Shown here: positions 15,759 through 23,713 of the stretch, in pieces
Layout: every line of letters begins with the position of its first letter
Numbering within the stretch: the first letter of the stretch is position 1
Origin: Deltaproteobacteria bacterium
Lineage (GTDB): Bacteria; Myxococcota; Kuafuiibacteriia; Kuafuiibacteriales; Kuafuiibacteriaceae
Direction: 5' to 3'
Length of the DNA: 64,000 nt
NCBI GenBank assembly: GCA_016713425.1
Contig: JADJPE010000005.1
Location: forward strand, 3,348,001-3,412,000
Translations under genes and position numbers: made by a program
The notes under the pieces: model-generated
Database searches by the model: none
What the model was told of the DNA's origin: nothing
The model's input: only the letters and a program-made list of their open reading frames with translations

Positions 15759-18747
15759 CTTGTTTGCCTTCCTAAAACGTCTCCGCGCGGTTCTGCGGAG
15801 CGCCACGCTCTCGCATCTCCTGTTCTGGGGGTGGAATACACTCTTTATCGCTTTCGCGTTTTGCGGGCTCCTTCCGCTCCTTCTACTGGAACTGATCCAA
15901 GATGCGTTCAACGGTTCGGTCTCGTTCGACTTCGCGATCACGGCCTGCCTCCTCATGATCATCCCACTCGTGGCCAGCGTGATGGGCATTGGGCTCATTC
16001 GCGCGCCCGAAAAGCTGCGAAGGCTCTTCTTCGGGGTCGAAGCGCCGATCGTTCTGCTCCTGCTTTTTCGCCTCTTTCTGATTCGTCAGCTCAACCCAGC
16101 CACGCTCTTCTTGCTCGTTGCCTTCGTTGTTGGTGCTTCGGCCTATGCCTGCGGGCTTTATTGGACGGCACGCGACGCGACCGGACGTTCGCTTTGGATT
16201 CGACTCGTTGCGGAGACCGTTTGCCTGTGGTTGGGCCTCTACATCACGATCTTTGTCGCGATCTACGTGATACCGCTTGCTGCACATCTCGGCCTTGAGT
16301 TCTTCCGCTTTGGATGGATCGCCTCGCTCTTGGAGTCCATTGGCCAGATACGTTTGGAGGATGCTTGGGTCCTGCTGGTTCGGATCCTGGGCGCGTTCCT
16401 TTTCTCCTTCTCGGTGGTCGTCTTCCTGACGCTTCCCGCGACATGGATCGTGCTGTACCCGAGGCAATGGCGCGAAACCTTCACGGCGGCCGGGGTGGCC
16501 TTCGGTCGGGGGCGGGCTGTCTTCGCTACGGCGGGTGTTCTCGTTGGCCTCACGTTGACTTTCTCGCTTGCGAATCGGCAACCGCAAAGAGCGGTTTTCG
16601 CGGCGCTTGCGACGGACCCTTCGACGGACGCCGAGCGACGGTTGCTGCTGCAAACCGAAGAAGATGTTCGGCACGGCCTTCTCAATGCCTACCTGGCGCC
16701 CTACCGATACGTGACGGCGAAGGGCAGCAGCCGCAATGTCAAGTCGCTCTACGAGGACTGGCTCTACTTGCCCGAAGAAGGCGCTCGATGGATGCAGTCC
16801 GTTCATGACGTGATCGCCACGCCGTTTCTCTACGAAGCAGAAGAAGGGCACTTGGATGAGCGCAGGCGAGCCGCCGAAGCCTACGAGGCCTTCTTCGATG
16901 TCTCGATCCAAAAAGCCGAGAAGAAGGAGATTCTCGCGGCGCTCTTGGCAACCTACGATTCCGACGGGCGTGAAGCAGGGCTCCTCAACGAAGGCCAGCA
17001 GAGAGTTCACGTGGAGCGACAGGAAGTCACTCTGAGCGAACACGAAACCTACGCCGACGTCGAGATTCACGAGGTCTACCGAAACCTCACTTCGATACCC
17101 GAGGAGATCTTCTATGAATTCACACTTCCTCCATCGGCCGTCATTACCGGGCTTTGGCTTGGCGATACCGACGATCGCTCCAAGCGATTCCCTCCGGTCG
17201 TGGCGACGCGCGGCGCGGCGCAAGAAGTCTATCGACGCGAGGTGCAGCGGGGGATTGATCCCGCGCTGCTCGAGCAGATTGGTCCAGCGCAGTATCGGTT
17301 GCGCGCGTTTCCGGTCCCGGTTCCGCCGCAACCCGATGATGCGTGGCGAGGAACGATTGTGAATTCGACGGGCGAACAGCCATCCGTCCTGCATCTTTGG
17401 CTTACGCTCAAGGTGCTTCCAGAAGACGGCGGGTGGCCGCTCCCGCGCGTCGGCTCGCGGAGGAACGTCTTCAGCGATCGAACGACCGAGCGTTTCATCA
17501 ACGGGACGCCAAGGACACCTGATCTCGAGGACGATTGGCTCCCTGCCTTTCACCCTGCGTCCCGGCCGCCGGTCGTGCGCGCACAATCCTTCGCCTTCAC
17601 CGATGACTTGGGGGTTCGGGTCGAACCTGTGTCCGGGCGCCTCCCTCTCCCCCCGCCGGGGCGCGCATACGCGATCGTCGTCGACCGATCGCGCAGTATG
17701 GCGCCCCACGCCCAGGACCTCGAAGCGTCGCTCTCTTGGTTGTTCAAGACCCTGAAGGACACTTCGGATCTGGACCTCTATCTGACGTCGGCTTCGACCC
17801 GAGGCGAGGCCGCGAAGAGGATCGACGAGCCGGCCGGCTTCGACCCATCAAAGGTCGTGTTCTTCGGTGGGCAAGATCCGGCCGATATGCTGGAGCAATT
17901 CGATGTGCTCTCTGAGAACAAGCACTATGACGCCATTCTGGTGCTGACGGATGATGGCGCCCTCGACGTCGCCAAGGATCGACCCGAAGCCAAGATCTAT
18001 GAGACCCCGCTTTGGATGGTTCATCTCGGTGGTCGCCTTCCGGCTGGATACGCAGACTCGGTCGTCGAGACGATCACCCGAAGTGGCGGTGGCGTGACGA
18101 CGAGCGTCGAGCGGGCCATGCAGAATCTCGCCTTGGCTGAGCGCGGTGCGAAGGATGGCGCGTTCATCGCGTTCGAAGATGGATACATCTTCTCTCTCAC
18201 CAAAGGGACCGACAGTCATGCGAATGGCGCTCAGATGAATGGCGAGGAGACGAATGGCGCGCGATCGAATGAGGTGAAGAGAACATCGGATCCCGGCTTC
18301 GCGCCGCTCGCGGCGCGCGCGCTGGTCAAGGCCGGAGAAAGGCGTTTCACCCCGGGGGTGACCGAGGACCGAGACCGCCTGCACGCGATCGCCAAGCGAT
18401 TTGGGATCGTCACATCGCTATCGTCGATGATCGTGCTCGTCGATGATGACCAGCGGAAGGCTTTGGCTGAGGCGGAAGAACGCGGCGATCGATTTGATCG
18501 CGAGCTCGAGACCGGCGAGGAGGCCTTGTCGACGCCGGTTCTTGGAGGCTTTGGGATTACGGCCGTTCCTGAACCCGAGACGTGGGCGCTCATGGTCATC
18601 ACGTGCGCTTTGCTGGCCCACGCTGTCTTACTCCGCAGGACGGGCCTCGAAGGACCTCGTTGCGAAACAATTCGGTATGGTCCTTGCTCGCAACCGGCGT
18701 GCAGGAGGACTCAAGGTGATGAGGATACCCCAGACAATTCTCTTTAG
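15751..18747 (+). CDS. PEP-CTERM integral membrane protein with VIT and VWA-like domains
   Basis: The protein has 998 residues. The first 290 contain about ten membrane segments. A soluble helical part follows, then a VIT domain (about 425-530, EVYRNLTSIPEEIFYEFTLP) and a VWA-like region (about 635-790, YAIVVDRSRSMA). A PEP-CTERM signal is near residue 939 (VPEPETW, hydrophobic stretch, then LLRR). It matches the TIGR02921-type PEP-CTERM family integral membrane protein. It is translationally coupled to the exosortase and is its probable dedicated substrate. Oddly, 33 more residues follow the basic cluster, whereas PEP-CTERM proteins normally end there. This extra tail overlaps the next gene's start. 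Confidence 0.85.
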   Translation: MSSLFAFLKRLRAVLRSATLSHLLFWGWNTLFIAFAFCGLLPLLLLELIQDAFNGSVSFDFAITACLLMIIPLVASVMGIGLIRAPEKLRRLFFGVEAPIVLLLLFRLFLIRQLNPATLFLLVAFVVGASAYACGLYWTARDATGRSLWIRLVAETVCLWLGLYITIFVAIYVIPLAAHLGLEFFRFGWIASLLESIGQIRLEDAWVLLVRILGAFLFSFSVVVFLTLPATWIVLYPRQWRETFTAAGVAFGRGRAVFATAGVLVGLTLTFSLANRQPQRAVFAALATDPSTDAERRLLLQTEEDVRHGLLNAYLAPYRYVTAKGSSRNVKSLYEDWLYLPEEGARWMQSVHDVIATPFLYEAEEGHLDERRRAAEAYEAFFDVSIQKAEKKEILAALLATYDSDGREAGLLNEGQQRVHVERQEVTLSEHETYADVEIHEVYRNLTSIPEEIFYEFTLPPSAVITGLWLGDTDDRSKRFPPVVATRGAAQEVYRREVQRGIDPALLEQIGPAQYRLRAFPVPVPPQPDDAWRGTIVNSTGEQPSVLHLWLTLKVLPEDGGWPLPRVGSRRNVFSDRTTERFINGTPRTPDLEDDWLPAFHPASRPPVVRAQSFAFTDDLGVRVEPVSGRLPLPPPGRAYAIVVDRSRSMAPHAQDLEASLSWLFKTLKDTSDLDLYLTSASTRGEAAKRIDEPAGFDPSKVVFFGGQDPADMLEQFDVLSENKHYDAILVLTDDGALDVAKDRPEAKIYETPLWMVHLGGRLPAGYADSVVETITRSGGGVTTSVERAMQNLALAERGAKDGAFIAFEDGYIFSLTKGTDSHANGAQMNGEETNGARSNEVKRTSDPGFAPLAARALVKAGERRFTPGVTEDRDRLHAIAKRFGIVTSLSSMIVLVDDDQRKALAEAEERGDRFDRELETGEEALSTPVLGGFGITAVPEPETWALMVITCALLAHAVLLRRTGLEGPRCETIRYGPCSQPACRRTQGDEDTPDNSL

Positions 18748-19051
18748 TCTGTTGTTGATGGCGCTCAGCGTTGCCTTTGCGGGCTGCGGCGGAAGCGCCG
18801 ACGAAGACAGCGCGCAGGATTCTGACAATGCCTGGTGGAGTGACGGGATCTATCGCGGCGACACAGGTGGAGGTCGCCCAGCGTGTACGACGAGCCCTGG
18901 GGCGCGTGGAGAGGTTGTCTCGATCCCGGAGGGGTCCGGTCGCTGGTTGTACACGTCGCGCCGCGCGCCCTGCAGCATGGGCTGGGCCTTCTGCAAGCAG
19001 GGCGTGCTTCAGTCGGGATACGAGAACGCACGTTACCCGAGTTGTCGCTAG
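18719..19051 (+). CDS. Small lipoprotein of unknown function
   Basis: The protein has 110 residues. ATG 18719 (or GTG 18716) has an AGGAGG ribosome site at 18703-18708. The signal peptide ends in a lipobox (LSVAFAGC). The mature part is Asp/Gly-rich, then has four Cys residues (ACTTSPG, APCSMGWAFCKQG, YPSCR), which may form disulfides. The start overlaps the 3' end of the PEP-CTERM gene by 29 bases, so it probably belongs to the exosortase operon. The stop lies 17 bases before an out-of-frame PEP-CTERM-like tail. I do not recognise a family. Confidence 0.65.
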   Translation: MRIPQTILFSLLLMALSVAFAGCGGSADEDSAQDSDNAWWSDGIYRGDTGGGRPACTTSPGARGEVVSIPEGSGRWLYTSRRAPCSMGWAFCKQGVLQSGYENARYPSCR

Positions 19052-19067
19052 GGGGTCGGGTCGATCC

Positions 19068-19160
19068 ATCCCTGGCGTGTGGGGCCTCATGGTCACTACG
19101 AGCGCCTTGCTGGCCCTGGTTGCCCGCGAACGGCGCCCGCGCGGAAGTCCTGCCAGGTGA
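19068..19160 (+). pseudogene. Out-of-frame PEP-CTERM tail relic
   Basis: In the frame one base off the lipoprotein, the DNA reads IPGVWGLMVTTSALLALVAR followed by ERRPRG and stops at TGA 19158-19160. It matches the upstream PEP-CTERM tail (VPEPETWALMVITCALLA...LLRR) in residue pattern. It also matches in DNA: about 30 of 36 bases agree between 18584-18619 and 19081-19116. It has lost the PEP residues and has no start. I read it as a duplicated or frameshifted sorting signal. It overlaps the 3' end of rtcR on the other strand. Confidence 0.5.
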
Positions 19161-20766
19161 GGCCGAAGCGGGCGAGGTACTTACGGATGCGGTCTGAGTC
19201 GTTCGGGTTCTGCTTCTGCCGGCGGGACTCTGCAAAGAGTGTCTTCCCTGCCTCTGCGAGACTTGATGAGCCCTCACAGATCGCGAGGACCTCTTCGAGC
19301 TGAACGCGGTCAAAGCGGTCGAGGCTGTCTGCGGAATCGCCGAGATAGCGGCGTATTCGGTCGGACCCGGGCGGCACGTGTGATGGTGCCCCGCGAGGTG
19401 GCTTGCCTCCCGCCCAAGAAGCCTTGAGTCGACGGAGTTCCTCGTCGACGTCTTTGGCGCTGATGCGGTCGGCGGTGCAAAGCGTTGCCATCCTCCTTAC
19501 GGCGCCGTTGAGGTCGCGAAAGTTTCCGGACCAGGCGGCGTCGGCGGACTGTGCGAATTCGAGAAAGCGGAGTCGTGCTTCCTTGGTCATCGTGATGTTG
19601 CGCCCGAGGCTCCGTCGGCATGCTTCGAGTTCGAAGGCGAGATTCGGTTCGATGTCCTCGGGGCGCTCCGCCAGACCAGGTAGGCAGTATGTCCAAAGGT
19701 TGATGCGGGCCAGGAGATCATCTCGGAACTGACCGGCCTTCACGGCGGCAATGAGGTCGCGATTCGTGCCGGCGATGAGCATGAATTCGCTCGCGACCTC
19801 CTGGTCGCTTCCGACCGGAAAGAAGACCTTCTCTTCGATTGCGCGGAGCAGCATCGCTTGCTCGTCGAGGCCGAGTTCCCCGATCTCGTCCAAGAACAAC
19901 AAGCCCTTGTCCGCTTGTCTGAGGTGCCCGCGTCGCGCCTGGATCGCACCGGTGAAGGCGCCCTTGCTGTGACCGAAGAGCGCCGACATGGCGCTGTCTC
20001 CGCGGAGCGTCGCGCAATTGACGTCGACGAAGGCACCTTCGACCTGCCGTCGTGCTCTCTTGAGCTCGAAAATTCGCCGTGCCAACTTGGATTTTCCGGC
20101 TCCGGTGGGGCCGGTCAGCAGGATCGGGTCTTTGGAGTGGATGGCTACGCGCTCGATTTGCTCCATCATCTCGTTGAAGGCTCGGTTCTTGGTGTCGATG
20201 CCCGCCTTCAGGAAGGTGAGTCCCTCTTCTTGTTCACGCTGAAAGCGCCCGGCGATCCGATCGTACTTCGAGAGATCGAGATCGATGATTCGATATGTTC
20301 CAGGGCTTCCTTGCTTGCGCCTCGGGTCCGCCGCGGTGGGTGGCGACGTCTGAAGGAGCCGCGCGGGCATGTATCGGGCCTCCGTCAGAAGAAACGAAGA
20401 GATCTGGGCGATGTGGGTGCCCGTCGTGATGTGCACCAAGTAGTCCTCGCGGGTAGGACGGAAGGGGTAGCTCTTGGCGAAGTCGTGCAGAGCCCCGTAA
20501 ACCTGCTCGAGATCCCACGCGTCGTCGATCTCAAGGACGTGAGCACGCACCTCGGTCTCGGGCGAGACCGAGCGAATGTCTTCCATCACCGATTGAGCCA
20601 GCGATGTGTGAACCCGGTGATGAAGGAGCTCGATGCGTGCGATGACGAGGTCGTCGTGTTGGCACATGGCGACGGTCGGCCGCCACCGTGACCAGCGTTT
20701 GGCGCCGTGGCCAGCATCCAGGGTGGAGCCCAGGAACCCAATGACAACGATGGGGCGCGAATCCAT
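19096..20766 (-). CDS. rtcR: RtcR, sigma-54-dependent activator of RNA repair
   Basis: The protein has 556 residues. An N-terminal CARF-like RtcR regulatory domain (about 1-180, starting DSRPIVVIGFLGSTLD, with VHITTGTHIAQISSFLLTEARY) is thought in the family to sense RNA ends. An AAA+ sigma-54 activator domain follows, with Walker A TGPTGAGKS, the sigma-54 contact loop GAFTGA and Walker B LLFLDEIGEL. The C-terminal DNA-binding region is near QLEEVLAICEGSSSLAEAG. The frame is open upstream through a tandem repeat, but ATG 20766 is the family start. The last dozen residues (after LTWQDF) are antisense to the PEP-CTERM relic and look non-homologous. It is divergent from rtcB. Confidence 0.95.
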   Translation of the reverse strand: MDSRPIVVIGFLGSTLDAGHGAKRWSRWRPTVAMCQHDDLVIARIELLHHRVHTSLAQSVMEDIRSVSPETEVRAHVLEIDDAWDLEQVYGALHDFAKSYPFRPTREDYLVHITTGTHIAQISSFLLTEARYMPARLLQTSPPTAADPRRKQGSPGTYRIIDLDLSKYDRIAGRFQREQEEGLTFLKAGIDTKNRAFNEMMEQIERVAIHSKDPILLTGPTGAGKSKLARRIFELKRARRQVEGAFVDVNCATLRGDSAMSALFGHSKGAFTGAIQARRGHLRQADKGLLFLDEIGELGLDEQAMLLRAIEEKVFFPVGSDQEVASEFMLIAGTNRDLIAAVKAGQFRDDLLARINLWTYCLPGLAERPEDIEPNLAFELEACRRSLGRNITMTKEARLRFLEFAQSADAAWSGNFRDLNGAVRRMATLCTADRISAKDVDEELRRLKASWAGGKPPRGAPSHVPPGSDRIRRYLGDSADSLDRFDRVQLEEVLAICEGSSSLAEAGKTLFAESRRQKQNPNDSDRIRKYLARFGLTWQDFRAGAVRGQPGPARRS

Positions 20767-20816
20767 ACGGCGGATTCTAGCGCTCGAGGAGGCCGGCGCT
20801 AGCCATGGGTATACAT

Positions 20817-20836
20817 GACTATCCTCTGGGATAGTC
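20817..20836 (+). promoter_or_regulatory. Perfect palindrome GACTATCC-TCTG-GGATAGTC
   Basis: This is an 8-bp exact inverted repeat with a 4-base centre, 51 bases upstream of the rtcR start and 233 upstream of rtcB. It could be an operator or enhancer half-site pair for the divergent genes, or a small hairpin. Role inferred only from location. Confidence 0.4.
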
Positions 20837-20859
20837 CGGTCTCTGAGACAGGACCCGGC

Positions 20860-20943
20860 GACACGATCCTGGCGACACGATCCCGCCGACACGATCCCGC
20901 CGACACGATCCCGCCGACACGATCCCGGCGACACCATTCCGGC
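20860..20943 (+). repeat. Six tandem 14-bp repeats between rtcR and rtcB
   Basis: Six head-to-tail copies of a unit close to GACACGATCCCGCC fill 84 bases. The first, fifth and sixth copies are variants. Fourteen bases is not a multiple of three, so this is not coding. It sits upstream of rtcB, where an RtcR enhancer array would be expected, but similar arrays occur in unrelated gaps of this window. Confidence 0.85.
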
Positions 20944-21038
20944 GATCCGACCCAGTCTCCGATGGACCAATCGAGCCGCGTTGACGATCCTCCGGCGTCG
21001 GGAGCCCGGTTGGGGCGCGTCGAGGGGCTTCGCGGGTC

Positions 21039-21054
21039 TGGCACGGGCCGTGCG
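21039..21054 (+). promoter_or_regulatory. Candidate sigma-54 (-24/-12) element before rtcB
   Basis: TGGCACGGGCCGTGCG matches the sigma-54 consensus with GG at 21040-21041 and GC at 21052-21053, exactly ten bases apart. This fits RtcR control. The predicted transcript start would fall only about 4 bases before the rtcB ATG, excluding its ribosome site. Either the mRNA is nearly leaderless or the match is fortuitous. Confidence 0.4.
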
Positions 21055-21068
21055 ATCGGGGGAGCATC

Positions 21069-22316
21069 ATGGAAGAGACGAACGAAACGGGACCGAGCTA
21101 CGAGGTGATTCAGGCGGAGGGCGCGAGGCCCATCAAAGCTTGGACGCGTGGGGTTGCGTTCGCCGACAACGCCAAGGCGCAGCTTACGAACATTGCTCGC
21201 CTCCCATTCATCCACAAGTGGGTCGCCGCGATGCCCGACGTGCACCTTGGCAAGGGGGCAACGGTTGGGAGCGTCATTGCGACCTCGAAGGCGGTGATTC
21301 CGGCTGCGGTCGGGGTGGACATTGGCTGCGGGATGATGGCGGCGCGCACGAGTCTTCGGGCGGATCAACTTCCGGAGAACTTGGCGGGGATTCGCACGGC
21401 GATCGAGGCTGCGGTTCCTCACGGTCGAACGAACCACGGTGGGAAGAGCGACCGAGGCGCGTGGTCGAGGTCGCCCGAGAGCCACGAAGGGCGATGGCGC
21501 GAGCTCTGGCCGCGCTACACTGCGATCTTGGAAAAGCACCCGAAGATCGGGCGCGGAAACGATCTCTCACATCTCGGGACGCTGGGTACTGGCAATCATT
21601 TCATCGAGATATGTCTCGATGAAGCCGATCGCGTTTGGATCATGTTGCACTCGGGATCTCGGGGCGTGGGCAATCGCATCGGGCGGTACTTCATCGAGTT
21701 GGCCAAGGAAGACATGCGACGCCATTTCATCAACCTTCCGGACGCTGATCTCGCATACCTTTGCCAAGGCACGCGCCACTTTACCGACTATCTCGAAGCC
21801 GTAGGGTGGGCTCAAGACTATGCGCGCGAAAACCGGGCGCTGATGATGACTTCGATCGTGTCGGCCCTACGGTCCTCGGGCGATGTTCCGTCGACCTTCG
21901 AAACCGACCTCGAGGCCGTGAACTGCCACCACAACTATGTGTCGTGGGAATTTCACTATGGTGAGAATGTGCTGGTCACGCGCAAGGGCGCCGTGCGGGC
22001 TCGGGCCGGCGATCTTGGGATCATTCCGGGAAGCATGGGCGCGCGCTCTTACATCGTGCGGGGTCGCGGGAACGACGAAAGCTTCCATAGCTGCAGTCAC
22101 GGAGCGGGGCGCGTCATGTCGAGGACGGAGGCGAAGCGCCGGGTCTCAGTCGAGGAGCATGCTCGGGCGACGGCGCACGTCGAGTGTCGAAAAGACGCCG
22201 AGGTCATCGATGAGACGCCGGCCGCCTATAAGTCGATCGATGCAGTCATGGAAGCGCAGCGTGACTTGGTCGACGTCGTCCACACGCTGCGGCAGGTCGT
22301 GTGTGTAAAGGGCTAG
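21069..22316 (+). CDS. rtcB: RNA-splicing ligase RtcB
   Basis: The protein has 415 residues, close to E. coli RtcB in length. It is a Mn/GTP-dependent RNA ligase joining 2',3'-cyclic-phosphate (3'-phosphate) ends to 5'-OH ends, acting in tRNA and rRNA repair. Metal and active-site motifs are present: MPDVHLGKG, GVDIGCGM, GTGNHFIEI, HSGSRGVGN, INCHHNY-like VNCHHNY, and SCSHGAGRVMSR with the guanylylated His. The C-terminus (LRQVVCVKG) is the family end. It has about nine more N-terminal residues than E. coli. rtcA, the RNA cyclase often beside it, is not in this window. Confidence 0.97.
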   Translation: MEETNETGPSYEVIQAEGARPIKAWTRGVAFADNAKAQLTNIARLPFIHKWVAAMPDVHLGKGATVGSVIATSKAVIPAAVGVDIGCGMMAARTSLRADQLPENLAGIRTAIEAAVPHGRTNHGGKSDRGAWSRSPESHEGRWRELWPRYTAILEKHPKIGRGNDLSHLGTLGTGNHFIEICLDEADRVWIMLHSGSRGVGNRIGRYFIELAKEDMRRHFINLPDADLAYLCQGTRHFTDYLEAVGWAQDYARENRALMMTSIVSALRSSGDVPSTFETDLEAVNCHHNYVSWEFHYGENVLVTRKGAVRARAGDLGIIPGSMGARSYIVRGRGNDESFHSCSHGAGRVMSRTEAKRRVSVEEHARATAHVECRKDAEVIDETPAAYKSIDAVMEAQRDLVDVVHTLRQVVCVKG

Positions 22317-22460
22317 GCTCTCCGCGGCAGAACGACGGAGAGCCGATACGAAGAGAGTAGGCAGGGCGTCGCAGGCCCCCAGAGCTCGCGCCACGCCGAT
22401 CGGTTCATGGACACGCAACTTGCCAAGCCCCGGCCTGGACTCTACCGTTCTAGGCCTTCA

Positions 22461-23492
22461 ATGCGGCAGTTTGCGAGTGACAACTATTCAGGTATCTGCC
22501 CAGAGGCGCTCGATGCGCTGCTCGCGGCCAATCAAGAGGACGCGCCCGCGTACGGAGATGACGTGTGGACTCAGCGCGCGTCTGACAAGTTTAGGGAACT
22601 CTTTGAGACGGACTGTGATGTCTTCTTCGTCTTCAACGGGACGGCCGCGAATTCACTGTCGCTGGCGTCCCTCTGCCAGTCCTATCATAGCGTCATCTGT
22701 CATGAGACCGCGCATGTCGAGACCGACGAGTGTGGGGGGCCGGAGTTTGCGTCGAACGGTTCGAAGCTCCTGCTTGCTCGAGGCGACCAAGGCAAGCTCG
22801 ATCCGGTCGATGTCGAGCGCTTGGTCGTCCGTCGGCAAGACCTTCACTACCCGAAGCCGAAAGCCGTGAGCCTGACCCAGGCGACAGAGCTTGGGACGGT
22901 CTATCGGATGGATGAGCTCGAGACGCTCCGCGGCGTGGCCGACCGATACGGACTCAAGATTCACATGGACGGTGCGCGTTTTGCGAACGCGCTGGCCTCG
23001 CTCGAATGCGCGCCCAAGGACGTGACCTGGCGCGCCGGCGTGGATGTCTTGTGCCTCGGTGGGACGAAGAATGGCATGGCGGTCGGTGAGGCCATCATCT
23101 TCTTTGACCGCGACCTCGCGGCCGACTTCGCGTATCGGTGCAAGCAGGCCGGCCAGCTTGCCTCGAAGATGCGCTTCATCGCAGCTCCGTGGTGCGGCGT
23201 GCTCGACAGTGGCGCTTGGCTACGCAACGCGCGCCACGCCAACGCGATGGCGGCGCTGCTCGAGCATCGGATTCGCGAGATGACCGGATTGACGCCCATG
23301 TTCCCGCGCGAGGCGAATTCCGTTTTCTTCGAGTTGCCGCAGAACGCGATCGCCGACTTGAGAGCACGCGATTGGCGCTTCTATACGTTCATTGGCGCCG
23401 GGGGTGTCCGGCTGATGTGCTCGTGGAATACGTCGAAGGAGAAGGTCGAAGCCTTTGCCCTCGATCTTCGGGACTCGCTCAGGCGCACGTAG
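22461..23492 (+). CDS. ltaE: Low-specificity L-threonine aldolase
   Basis: This PLP enzyme cleaves L-threonine/allo-threonine to glycine and acetaldehyde. The family start FASDNYSGICPEAL, HETAHVETDE, MDGARFANAL and the PLP-lysine motif LGGTKNGM are all present. The frame is open from ATG 22407, but the family normally begins just before the FASDNYSG motif, so ATG 22461 (343 residues) is preferred. It lies 144 bases after rtcB with no visible terminator and might be co-transcribed. Confidence 0.88.
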   Translation: MRQFASDNYSGICPEALDALLAANQEDAPAYGDDVWTQRASDKFRELFETDCDVFFVFNGTAANSLSLASLCQSYHSVICHETAHVETDECGGPEFASNGSKLLLARGDQGKLDPVDVERLVVRRQDLHYPKPKAVSLTQATELGTVYRMDELETLRGVADRYGLKIHMDGARFANALASLECAPKDVTWRAGVDVLCLGGTKNGMAVGEAIIFFDRDLAADFAYRCKQAGQLASKMRFIAAPWCGVLDSGAWLRNARHANAMAALLEHRIREMTGLTPMFPREANSVFFELPQNAIADLRARDWRFYTFIGAGGVRLMCSWNTSKEKVEAFALDLRDSLRRT

Positions 23493-23549
23493 GGCGCCCG
23501 GTTGTTCTCCCTCGTCATAGGCTGACTGCTCTCTGGCGCGGGCGCCTGT

Positions 23550-23681
23550 GGGCGCGGTGAGGGCGCGGTGAGGGCGCGGTGAGGGCGCGGTGTGGGCGCG
23601 GTGAGGGCGCGGTGAGGGCGCGGTGAGGGCGCGGTGAGGGCGCGGTGAGGGCGCGGTGAGGGCGCGGTGAGGGCGCGGTGT
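23550..23681 (+). repeat. Twelve tandem 11-bp repeats
   Basis: Twelve copies of GGGCGCGGTGA, two with a final T (fourth and twelfth), span 132 bases in the gap between ltaE and the aldo/keto reductase gene (convergent). Copies are contiguous with no spacers, so this is not CRISPR. The 11-bp unit shifts frame each copy and cannot be conserved coding sequence. Confidence 0.95.
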
Positions 23682-23713
23682 GGGCGGCGGGCTGCGGTCC
23701 GACCGTTCTCGAC

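Larger units (their letters stand above)
20767..21068. other. rtcR-rtcB divergent intergenic region
   Basis: This 302-base gap carries the palindrome at 20817, the 6 x 14-bp array and the -24/-12 candidate, each listed separately. A strong GGGGGAG ribosome site (21058-21064) precedes rtcB. No small gene is visible. Confidence 0.6.

Noticed and set aside
15883..17709. 608-codon open frame antisense to the PEP-CTERM gene
   Set aside because: Composition is Arg/Glu/His-rich shadow sequence, and the plus strand has clear VIT and PEP-CTERM motifs.
20767..20970. N-terminal extension of rtcR through the 14-bp repeats
   Set aside because: The extension is a translation of the tandem array; family alignment places the start at 20766.
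23550..23681. CRISPR array
   Set aside because: Units are contiguous with no unique spacers and no cas genes are in the window; the same applies to the arrays at 20860, 55601 and 63422.
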